A stretch of DNA of 64,000 nt from an uncultured Ignavibacteriota bacterium. Its GTDB lineage: Bacteria; Bacteroidota; Ignavibacteria; UBA10030; UBA8401. The position numbers and the translations under genes are program-made. Below are positions 55,081 to 62,217 of the stretch, in pieces (position 1 is the first letter of the stretch; each line of letters starts with the position of its first letter). The notes beneath the pieces are model-generated. The model saw only the letters and a program-made list of their open reading frames with translations. It did not search any database and was not told the DNA's origin. The stretch covers positions 310,001 to 374,000 of the forward strand of contig CAIOTF010000017.1 of assembly GCA_903861125.1 (NCBI GenBank), read 5' to 3'.

Positions 55081-55749
55081 ATGACATTTATTACATCGTA
55101 TCATATTTTCATAAAAGAATTTGTTTCTGAATTCCGGACACGGTATGCGTTAAATGCATTGTTGATGTTCGTTGTTACAACTCTCTCGATCATCCTTTTT
55201 TCAATCGGTAAAGAATCTCCTACTCAGGATATTCTTTCCGGCACATTATGGATTGTTATTTTTTTTAGTGCTATGTCCGGTTTGTCGCGGACGTTTGTTG
55301 CGGAAGAAGAACGGGGGACATCGATGACGCTGAGACTTCTTGTCAATTCAAGTTCTGTGTATATCGGCAAGTTGTTCTATAACTTCATCCTCATCCTTGT
55401 CTTGTCGGTAATCATCGGTATTTCGTATCTTCTTTTTATTAAGGAATTTACCGTGAAGTCGTTCGATATTTTCTGGATGACGATCTTTCTCGGAAGCGCA
55501 GGTTTGGCGAGTGCGTCTACTATACTTGCTGCGATTATCGCAAAAGCGAACACGAAGGGAACATTATTTCCGGTACTCGCGTTTCCAATATTGCTCCCGC
55601 TTTTGCTGACATGCATCAATGCTACAAAACTTTCAACGGAAGGAGCTTTCATGTCAGAAGCAGTGAAAGAATTTCAGATATTGATATCATTCACCGTTGT
55701 CATGGTTGCAACATCATTTTTAGTTTTTGACTTTGTTTGGAAGGATTGA
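55081..55749 (+). CDS. ccmB: Cytochrome c maturation ABC transporter permease CcmB
   Basis: 222 residues with six hydrophobic segments. FIKEFVSEFRTRYALNALLMFVVTTLSIILF at the start, SGLSRTFVAEEERGT after the second segment, and PVLAFPILLPLLL in the middle match CcmB. Lies 25 bp after ccmA and just before ccmC. Confidence 0.9.
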   Translation: MTFITSYHIFIKEFVSEFRTRYALNALLMFVVTTLSIILFSIGKESPTQDILSGTLWIVIFFSAMSGLSRTFVAEEERGTSMTLRLLVNSSSVYIGKLFYNFILILVLSVIIGISYLLFIKEFTVKSFDIFWMTIFLGSAGLASASTILAAIIAKANTKGTLFPVLAFPILLPLLLTCINATKLSTEGAFMSEAVKEFQILISFTVVMVATSFLVFDFVWKD

Positions 55750-55753
55750 TTGT

Positions 55754-56467
55754 ATGAAAATGTGGTTAAAAATTTCTGTCTCTGTATGGATCACAGGAAT
55801 TATTATTGCAGGTATTGCGTTTCCAATGGTGCGAGGGCCGCATACTTGGTATGAATTTCCGTTCATTCCCGGTCTTGAGGAAAAAGCCCGTAACATTATT
55901 TTCCATGTCCCTATTTCATGGGCTACCGTGGTGGCATTTATAATGTCAATGTACTACGGTTCAATGTATCTTCGCAAAAAGGATATGGACTACGACCTCC
56001 GTTCCGTCTCGTCCGCCAGTTTAGGATTGTTGCTCTGCGTATTGGCGACATTGACCGGCGCCGTATGGGCAAAGTTCAACTGGGGTTCATTTTGGAACTG
56101 GGATCCGCGCCAGACATCGATTTTTATTTTACTTCTGATTTACGGCGCATATTTTGTCCTTCGTTCAGCAATTGACGAAGAAGAACGCAGAGCTACACTG
56201 TCGTCAGTATATTCGATCATAGCAGGTGTTACAGTGCCGTTCTTTATTTTTGTTATGCCGAGGATCATGTCCGGCCTACATCCAGGATCACTTGGTGACG
56301 AACAGGGGAAAGGTCCTGTGCTTGAATTTAAGATGGCTACCAATATGCTCATGGTGTTTTTCGCATCACTGATAGGCTTTACCGTATTGTATTTTTGGAT
56401 GTATACGCTCAAAGTACGGTTAATGCGTATTGAACGGCATGTTCAACAAATAACTGAAACTGAATAG
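55754..56467 (+). CDS. ccmC: Haem handling protein CcmC
   Basis: 237 residues from the ATG at 55754 (the open frame reaches into ccmB, but MKMWLKISVSVW is the natural start). Six transmembrane helices, the tryptophan-rich WGSFWNWDPRQT (WWD domain) in a periplasmic loop, and flanking His in IFHVPISWA and SGLHPGSL, which would bind haem. It attaches haem to CcmE together with CcmD. Confidence 0.94.
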   Translation: MKMWLKISVSVWITGIIIAGIAFPMVRGPHTWYEFPFIPGLEEKARNIIFHVPISWATVVAFIMSMYYGSMYLRKKDMDYDLRSVSSASLGLLLCVLATLTGAVWAKFNWGSFWNWDPRQTSIFILLLIYGAYFVLRSAIDEEERRATLSSVYSIIAGVTVPFFIFVMPRIMSGLHPGSLGDEQGKGPVLEFKMATNMLMVFFASLIGFTVLYFWMYTLKVRLMRIERHVQQITETE

Positions 56468-56478
56468 AAGAGGAATCC

Positions 56479-56610
56479 ATGGAATTTTTTGAAAATAACC
56501 AAATGTACGTTGTTCTGGTCGTCGTCCTGGCGATCTGGTTCGGCTTTTTAGGCTACATGTTCACGCTTGATCTGAAGATAAAGAAACTTGAAGAACAAAT
56601 AAAAAAATAA
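56479..56610 (+). CDS. ccmD: CcmD-like small membrane protein
   Basis: 43 residues, too short for ordinary ORF filters. It begins MEFFENNQMY, has one transmembrane helix (VVLVVVLAIWFGFLGYMF), and ends with a charged helix (DLKIKKLEEQIKK). AGAGGA lies just upstream of the ATG. The place between ccmC and ccmE, the single helix and the basic tail are what is expected of CcmD, which helps release holo-CcmE. Confidence 0.82.
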   Translation: MEFFENNQMYVVLVVVLAIWFGFLGYMFTLDLKIKKLEEQIKK

Positions 56611-56623
56611 AAGGGGATCTGTT

Positions 56624-57013
56624 ATGAATTTAAAAGTGGTTGTTGCCGGTATTATCATTGTCGGTGCATTGATATTCGGTGCGTCAACATTTATTGAAAG
56701 CAATATTGAATACATGGATTTTTCAAAAGCACAATCTGTCAACAAAAAAGTGCAAGTAAAAGGGAAATGGGTCAAGGAAAAAGATTCACAGTTTGATGCG
56801 CAAAAATCCCAGTTTACGTTTTATATGGTTGACGATAATCAGCAGGAAGTAAAGGTTATTCTTGACGGTGCAAAGCCTAATAATTTTGAAATGGCAACTG
56901 AAGTTGTTGCAAAAGGGAGATTCAAGGATGGATATTTCCATGCCAATGAACTTCTGACCAAATGTCCTTCAAAATATGAAGGCACCGGAGAAGCTGTAAA
57001 GAAAACTTTATGA
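56624..57013 (+). CDS. ccmE: Haem chaperone CcmE, CxxxY type
   Basis: 129 residues. N-terminal membrane anchor (VVVAGIIIVGALIFGAS) and an OB-fold domain (VQVKGKWV, FTFYMVDDNQQEVKVILDG, ATEVVAKGRFKDGYFHANELL). The haem-binding site usually reads HxxxY; here it is LLTKCPSKYEG, with Cys114 in place of His and Tyr118 conserved. A CxxxY CcmE is known from archaea and some bacteria as a variant of System I. AAGGGGA lies before the ATG. Confidence 0.93.
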   Translation: MNLKVVVAGIIIVGALIFGASTFIESNIEYMDFSKAQSVNKKVQVKGKWVKEKDSQFDAQKSQFTFYMVDDNQQEVKVILDGAKPNNFEMATEVVAKGRFKDGYFHANELLTKCPSKYEGTGEAVKKTL

Positions 57014-57019
57014 GGTATT

Positions 57020-59320
57020 ATGTTCGGTGCTGCAATAATTAAGATTGCCTTTGCCGCTTCACTTCTCGCCACAGTTCTGTATTTTATCGTCCATAAGAAT
57101 CCGTCAGAACAGGTCAAACGGTTTGCCCGTCTGTTCTATGAGATTGCTGTTGCAGGCGTTATATCTGCTTCGGTGCTGATGATCTATTTTATTCTGAATC
57201 ATCAGTTCCAATACTACTATGTATGGAATTATAGTTCTACTGATCTACCGCTGCCGCTGCTTATCTCAACATTCTATGCAGGTCAGGAAGGAAGTTTCAT
57301 GTTATGGGCACTTTACACCGGTATCATCGGTTTGGTGCTGCTCCGCTACACATCAAAGCGCGGGTACGAAGCTGAATTCATGGCGGTGTTCTCGGCAATA
57401 TTTTCATTTCTGCTCCTGATGCTGCTGGTAAAAAATCCATTCAAACCTATCTGGGAACAATTTTCTTCCGAACTTCTTCATGTTGGTGCTATACCAAGTA
57501 CGGTAACGAATTTTATTTGGGTGGATCAGGCCCGGAGTCTGTGGGCGCAAATTCCGACCGAAGGAAAGGGATTGAATGCTCTGCTGCAGAATTACTGGAT
57601 GGTTATTCATCCGCAGATACTGTTTAGCGGATTTACATCAATGTCCATTCCTTTTGCGTATGCCGTGTCGGCGATGCTAAAAAAAGATTATGTAAGCTGG
57701 ATAAAAGTTGCAACACCATGGTCTGTGTTCGGTGCAATGATGCTGGGAACCGGGATCATCCTGGGCGGTTATTGGGCATACGAAACACTCGGTTGGGGCG
57801 GTTACTGGGGATGGGACCCGGTGGAGAACTCTTCACTCGTTCCATGGCTTGTGTGTCTCGCATCGATTCACACTATGTTGGCTCAGCGAAAGAATGGGAC
57901 ATATATTAAAACAAATTTCGTCTTGAGTATGTTCTGTTTTATTCTTGTTCTCTATTCAACGTTCCTGACCCGTAGCGGTGTACTGGGTGATACATCGGTA
58001 CATTCTTTTGTTGATCCCGGTATGTGGGTCTATTGGTTACTTCTCTTTGTGATCGCACTCTTTACAACCATGGGTTTTGGTCTGCTGTTTTCACGATGGA
58101 AAGAAATGCCTGTTGTGCCGGTTCGGCATTCACTGATCTCGCGGGAATTTGCATTATTCCTTGGAGCTTCGTCTCTTGTTTTTGCCTCAATATTTATCGT
58201 AATCGGAACATCATCACCGATTATAACCAATATCCTTAAAGGAAAAATATCGGCTGTCGATCCGTCATTTTATGTAACAACAACTCTTCCGCTCGGCATC
58301 GCTATTGCGCTGCTGTCCGGTCTTGGTCAGTTATTGTGGTGGCAGAATTCTAAAACCGAAACACTTCTCAGACAATTGCTTCTTCCCGTGATTCTTTCAG
58401 CTTCATTCACGGTGGTCACATTCTTTATGGGTGCAATACATCCGATGATGCTCATCTTCATCTTTGCTTCCTCGTTTGCACTCTTCACAAATGTGATTGT
58501 CGGGTATAAGATTATCCAGGGCAATCCGAAAATGGCAGGGGGTTCGCTTGCCCATATCGGAATTGCAATCATGTTTTTGGGATTTGTAGCCTCCTCAAAA
58601 TATGATACCGTTAAGACGTTAAATCTTGAACAGGGGAAAAAGGTAGAAGCGCTCGGGTATACAATGACCTATGTCGGCTATCAACCGATGGAACGGGGAC
58701 GTTTTGCTTTTAATGTTGAAGTAGAAAAGGACGGGCAAAAATTTATCGTTACTCCGGTTATGTTCAAAGAAGGAGAAGAAGGTTCTCTTATCCGGAACCC
58801 GGATATCATCAATTTGATCACGAAAGACTTCTATGTATCTCCATTATCACTTGAAGTCCCCGAAGCAAACGAAGTGACAATCTTCAAAGGGAAAACTGAG
58901 ACGTATGAAGGAATGCAGATAAAATATCTGGATTACACTTTCACACAAACGAAGGAACAGGGAAATTATCTGGTCATGGATATTGAAGTTACAAAAGACG
59001 GGAAGAAAGAAATTATTCACCCGACCATGTCCAATAAAGGAGGGCAACCGGTCTATAAAGAGGCAGTGCTGCCTAATTCCGGTATTTCCTTCGTTATAAA
59101 AGGGATGAGTCCAAGCAAGAACGAGGATGAGGCAAAAGTTACTTTGACGGTTAACGGAGTAAACAATTCTTCAGTGTCTCAAGATTCTAAGAAAGAAACC
59201 TTGGTCGTTGAAGCAAGCGTGAAACCATTCATCAATTTGGTATGGATCGGTACCGTTGCATTAATTGGCGGATTTTTAATTACGATTATTCGCAGAATCA
59301 AGGAAGTATCAAAGAAATAA
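57020..59320 (+). CDS. ccmF: Cytochrome c haem lyase subunit CcmF
   Basis: 766 residues with about 14 transmembrane helices. The WWD motif WGGYWGWDPVENSSLVPWLV is present, as are flanking His candidates (MVIHPQILFSGF, ASIHTML, GDTSVHSF). A large C-terminal soluble part (about 545-730) precedes the last helix. CcmF transfers haem from CcmE to apocytochrome, normally with CcmH. Last gene of the set; a terminator follows 19 bp later. No ccmG/ccmH is seen. Confidence 0.95.
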   Translation: MFGAAIIKIAFAASLLATVLYFIVHKNPSEQVKRFARLFYEIAVAGVISASVLMIYFILNHQFQYYYVWNYSSTDLPLPLLISTFYAGQEGSFMLWALYTGIIGLVLLRYTSKRGYEAEFMAVFSAIFSFLLLMLLVKNPFKPIWEQFSSELLHVGAIPSTVTNFIWVDQARSLWAQIPTEGKGLNALLQNYWMVIHPQILFSGFTSMSIPFAYAVSAMLKKDYVSWIKVATPWSVFGAMMLGTGIILGGYWAYETLGWGGYWGWDPVENSSLVPWLVCLASIHTMLAQRKNGTYIKTNFVLSMFCFILVLYSTFLTRSGVLGDTSVHSFVDPGMWVYWLLLFVIALFTTMGFGLLFSRWKEMPVVPVRHSLISREFALFLGASSLVFASIFIVIGTSSPIITNILKGKISAVDPSFYVTTTLPLGIAIALLSGLGQLLWWQNSKTETLLRQLLLPVILSASFTVVTFFMGAIHPMMLIFIFASSFALFTNVIVGYKIIQGNPKMAGGSLAHIGIAIMFLGFVASSKYDTVKTLNLEQGKKVEALGYTMTYVGYQPMERGRFAFNVEVEKDGQKFIVTPVMFKEGEEGSLIRNPDIINLITKDFYVSPLSLEVPEANEVTIFKGKTETYEGMQIKYLDYTFTQTKEQGNYLVMDIEVTKDGKKEIIHPTMSNKGGQPVYKEAVLPNSGISFVIKGMSPSKNEDEAKVTLTVNGVNNSSVSQDSKKETLVVEASVKPFINLVWIGTVALIGGFLITIIRRIKEVSKK

Positions 59321-59338
59321 AGATCAATTTCCTAAGAA

Positions 59339-59374
59339 ACAAAAAGCCGTCCTCTGCGACGGCTTTTTGTTTTT
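59339..59374. terminator. Bidirectional terminator between ccmF and the zinc-ribbon gene
   Basis: ACAAAAAGCCGTC / GACGGCTTTTTGT, 13-bp stem, 6-nt loop, with T runs on both strands. It lies between convergent genes and overlaps the last codon of the minus-strand gene. Confidence 0.93.
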
Positions 59375-59996
59375 AAAGTCTCGTTCTCCATTGCCGAACG
59401 ATATTTTTATCAATTCTGATTTGACCTGCAGCAACAATGCTTGGTATTGGGTCGGGATAATATTTTTGGCAACAGGCATATGCTTCTAAACTTTCCATAT
59501 TCCAGTACGAAGGACAATGAGCGCAATGGATGTCATTCCCTTCCAAATAAAAATCATCCGATCTGCACGATTCACTGATGCTCATGGCAGTAACAATTTT
59601 ACCGTGTGGCGTAACATAGATAAGTATCGGTACGTTTTGTATTCCTTCAGGATCATTCACACGTATGATCCTGAAGTTTTTTAAGACCTCTGTTGATACG
59701 ACAATATCGTTTCCATCGATCGTTGCCGTTGCTGCGGTACTCATTATCTTAACCGAAGAAGGAGAAACTTCATATTTCACTGCAGGCTGCTGATCTATGA
59801 TGGGATGATATGTCCGGCTGATCGTTTCGAAGAAATATCCTATTCCTGAAATGAGAACGGCGGCAAGAATAATTAGAGATGCTCTTTTGATGTTTCTTTG
59901 CTGCTTAGTTTGTAGAATATCATCCAATGTTTTCCCGCATTGAATGCATACAGCAGCATTGTTTATTTGTACAGAACCACAATGTGGACACGTCAT
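59373..59996 (-). CDS. Zinc-ribbon membrane protein with cysteine-rich DUF2318-like C-terminus
   Basis: 207 residues. N-terminal zinc ribbon (CPHCGSVQINNAAVCIQCGK), a transmembrane helix (ASLIILAAVLISGIGYFF, about 39-56), a beta-rich middle, then a cysteine-rich end: SCRSDDFYLEGNDIHCAHC followed by AYACCQKYYPDP. This C-x..C-x-x-C..CC spacing resembles DUF2318 domains found on iron-sulfur membrane proteins. The C-terminal part would be outside the cytoplasm. It converges on the ccm operon, so a link to haem or metal handling is tempting but unproven. Followed by bshB1 upstream on the same strand with an 8-bp gap. Confidence 0.7.
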   Translation of the reverse strand: MTCPHCGSVQINNAAVCIQCGKTLDDILQTKQQRNIKRASLIILAAVLISGIGYFFETISRTYHPIIDQQPAVKYEVSPSSVKIMSTAATATIDGNDIVVSTEVLKNFRIIRVNDPEGIQNVPILIYVTPHGKIVTAMSISESCRSDDFYLEGNDIHCAHCPSYWNMESLEAYACCQKYYPDPIPSIVAAGQIRIDKNIVRQWRTRL

Positions 59997-60004
59997 GCAT
60001 TCTC

Positions 60005-60724
60005 CTACATCAATATTTCAAAAAATGAATTAAGACCTAGTGGTTCAAGGCTGTAAAATGGCTCACCATATTCTACATTAATCAGACTTCCAAAATGCCT
60101 GTCGCGGGCATAGACCGACTCTAGAAATATGCGTGATGAAAGAATAGTCTCACGTTCTTTGCTTTTTGGATCATAGAATTGTGATCGGAACGCCAACAGA
60201 GATTCCTTTTTCGTTTCATAAACATCTGAAACATCCACGATGAATGATGGTTGGAATTCATATTTTTGCATGAAATGAAAATATTTTTTGGGACGGTGCG
60301 GATCTTGAAGTTTTCCACGATACTTGGTCCGTATCTTCTCTAATCCGCTATAAAACCATGCTTCACGGCACAATTGATGGGCATGTTCGTGATCCGGGTG
60401 GCGTTCAAGCCAATGAGGGAAAAGAAGCACGGCCGGCTGAAATAGGCGTATCATTTGGATGACTTTCGTAACATTTGACTGACTGACTTCAATATTGCCG
60501 TCAGACAATCCCAAACTTACTCTTGTTTGTATGCCAAGTATTTTTGCAGCGGCATCCGCTTCTTTCTTTCGTATCGAGCGGCTTCCACGGGTACCAAGTT
60601 CACCTTCAGTGAGGTCTAAAATTCCAACGTTTTTTCCCTGCCGCACTAACTTAGAGACTGTTGCCGCACAAGATAATTCTATATCGTCCGGATGCGCACC
60701 AATAGCGAGGATATCTAATTTCAT
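60005..60724 (-). CDS. bshB1: Bacillithiol biosynthesis N-acetylglucosaminyl-malate deacetylase
   Basis: 239 residues. LmbE/PIG-L zinc deacetylase fold: GAHPDDIELSCAATV (zinc His and Asp), DLTEGELGTRGSRSIRKKEADAAAKILG, HWLERHPDHEHAH, and GEPFYSLEPLGL at the C-terminus. The TEGE..TRG string and the terminal GEPF are typical of BshB1. It indicates bacillithiol as the low-molecular-weight thiol, together with BshA and BshC elsewhere. Divergent from xseA across 63 bp. Confidence 0.92.
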   Translation of the reverse strand: MKLDILAIGAHPDDIELSCAATVSKLVRQGKNVGILDLTEGELGTRGSRSIRKKEADAAAKILGIQTRVSLGLSDGNIEVSQSNVTKVIQMIRLFQPAVLLFPHWLERHPDHEHAHQLCREAWFYSGLEKIRTKYRGKLQDPHRPKKYFHFMQKYEFQPSFIVDVSDVYETKKESLLAFRSQFYDPKSKERETILSSRIFLESVYARDRHFGSLINVEYGEPFYSLEPLGLNSFFEILM

Positions 60725-60776
60725 AGTTTTTTTTCATTTAATATAAGGAAGGTTTTTCTTATTCGCACTCTTTCGC

Positions 60777-60784
60777 TATATTTA
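60777..60784 (+). promoter_or_regulatory. Promoter -7 box TATATTTA abutting the xseA start
   Basis: The box ends 3 nt before the xseA ATG at 60788. No ribosome-binding site lies between, so a leaderless transcript is likely if this box is used. Confidence 0.45.
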
Positions 60785-60787
60785 TCT

Positions 60788-61984
60788 ATGAAAGAAGGCA
60801 AAATACTTACAGTATCTGAGCTAACCCGGCAAATAAAAGGTGCATTGGAAAACGGTTTTTCCGACGTATGGATACAAGGTGAAATTTCTAATTTCAAGCT
60901 GCATACATCCGGTCATCTCTATTTTACCTTAAAGGATGAGCAATCGCAAATTTCAGCGGTGATGTGGAGAAGCAGAGCAGGGCAATTGATGTTCCGTCCA
61001 AATGACGGGATGAAAGTATTGCTGCATGGAAAAATTACCGTATATGAACCACGCGGCAATTATCAAATAGATTGTGCACAAATTCAGCCGCTTGGAAAAG
61101 GTGAACTTCAGATTGCATTTGAACAATTAAAACAAAAATTGCTTGATGAAGGGTTGTTTGACAAAGAAAGCAAGAAACAGCTTCCGGAATATCCGCGCCG
61201 TATTGGCATTGTAACTTCTCCAACCGGTGCTGCAATACGTGATATTATTTCAGTTTTACAACGAAGGTTTCCGGCAATTGAAATTGTTCTTGTTCCGGTG
61301 AAAGTGCAAGGGATCGGAGCTTCTGCAGAGATAGCCGCAGCGATCAAAGATCTCAATACCCAGAATCTTGTTGATGTTATGATTATCGGCCGCGGTGGAG
61401 GATCGTTGGAAGATCTTTGGGCATTTAACGAAGAGATTGTCGCACGTGCGATCTTTTCCTCGAAAATCCCTGTTATCAGTGCCGTGGGTCATGAGATTGA
61501 TTTCAGCATTAGCGATTTTGCAGCCGATTTACGTGCTCCGACACCATCCGCTGCTGCTGAACTTGTTGTTAAGGACAAGAGTGAAGTCGTTGAACTTATT
61601 CGCAATTATTGCTATACTATGAGCAGTTCAATGAACAATTCTATTGATTCATACCGGCAAACGATTGCACATCTCACACAAAGTTATTCGTTTAATAAGC
61701 CGCACGATATGCTTCGCCAGCGTAGTCAGATGATTGATGAACTTCACCGCCGCCTTGAACAGAATCTTGTGCATAATTTCAAATTGGCAAAACAGCAGTC
61801 ACAATCACTCACTGCCCGGATCAATTCTTTGAATCCGCGATCAGTGCTTAAACGCGGGTATGCAATCATCAAACAGGAAAACAGAATAATTTCATCATTG
61901 AAAAATGTAAAAGCAGCAAAACCGGCAGCCATTGAATTTTATGACGGCATAGCCGATGCAGAAATAATTGGGAAGAGAAAATAA
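60788..61984 (+). CDS. xseA: Exodeoxyribonuclease VII large subunit
   Basis: 398 residues. N-terminal OB fold (LTVSELTRQIKGALENGFSDVWIQGEISNF, HTSGHLYFTLKDEQSQISAVMW), then the catalytic core: RIGIVTSPTGAAIRDI, VMIIGRGGGSLEDLWAFNEE and VGHEIDFSISDFAADLRAPTPSAAAE. A coiled-coil tail follows and the C-terminus has LNPRSVLKRGYAII. Single-strand exonuclease for DNA repair, with XseB. The first gene of xseA-xseB-dxs. Confidence 0.97.
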   Translation: MKEGKILTVSELTRQIKGALENGFSDVWIQGEISNFKLHTSGHLYFTLKDEQSQISAVMWRSRAGQLMFRPNDGMKVLLHGKITVYEPRGNYQIDCAQIQPLGKGELQIAFEQLKQKLLDEGLFDKESKKQLPEYPRRIGIVTSPTGAAIRDIISVLQRRFPAIEIVLVPVKVQGIGASAEIAAAIKDLNTQNLVDVMIIGRGGGSLEDLWAFNEEIVARAIFSSKIPVISAVGHEIDFSISDFAADLRAPTPSAAAELVVKDKSEVVELIRNYCYTMSSSMNNSIDSYRQTIAHLTQSYSFNKPHDMLRQRSQMIDELHRRLEQNLVHNFKLAKQQSQSLTARINSLNPRSVLKRGYAIIKQENRIISSLKNVKAAKPAAIEFYDGIADAEIIGKRK

Positions 61985-62217
61985 TGCCAAAAAAAGAATC
62001 AAAGAACTCATTTGAACAATCGCTGACACGCCTTGAAAAGATTGTTAATTTGCTCGAACAAGGGGACGTTCCGCTGGATGAGTCGTTGAAAATGTTCGAA
62101 GAGGGAGTTCTGCTTTCGAAAGAATGCATGGAAGCACTCAATAAAGCAGAGGTCAAGATCAAACAGTTAACGAAGGATCTGAATGGGAAATTACAGTTGA
62201 CGGACTTTGAAGAATAA
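61984..62217 (+). CDS. xseB: Exodeoxyribonuclease VII small subunit
   Basis: 77 residues. SFEQSLTRLEKIVNLLEQGDVPLDESLKMFEEGVLL is the XseB signature, followed by a short helical tail. Overlaps both xseA (TAATG) and dxs (TAATG), so all three are translationally coupled. Confidence 0.96.
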   Translation: MPKKESKNSFEQSLTRLEKIVNLLEQGDVPLDESLKMFEEGVLLSKECMEALNKAEVKIKQLTKDLNGKLQLTDFEE

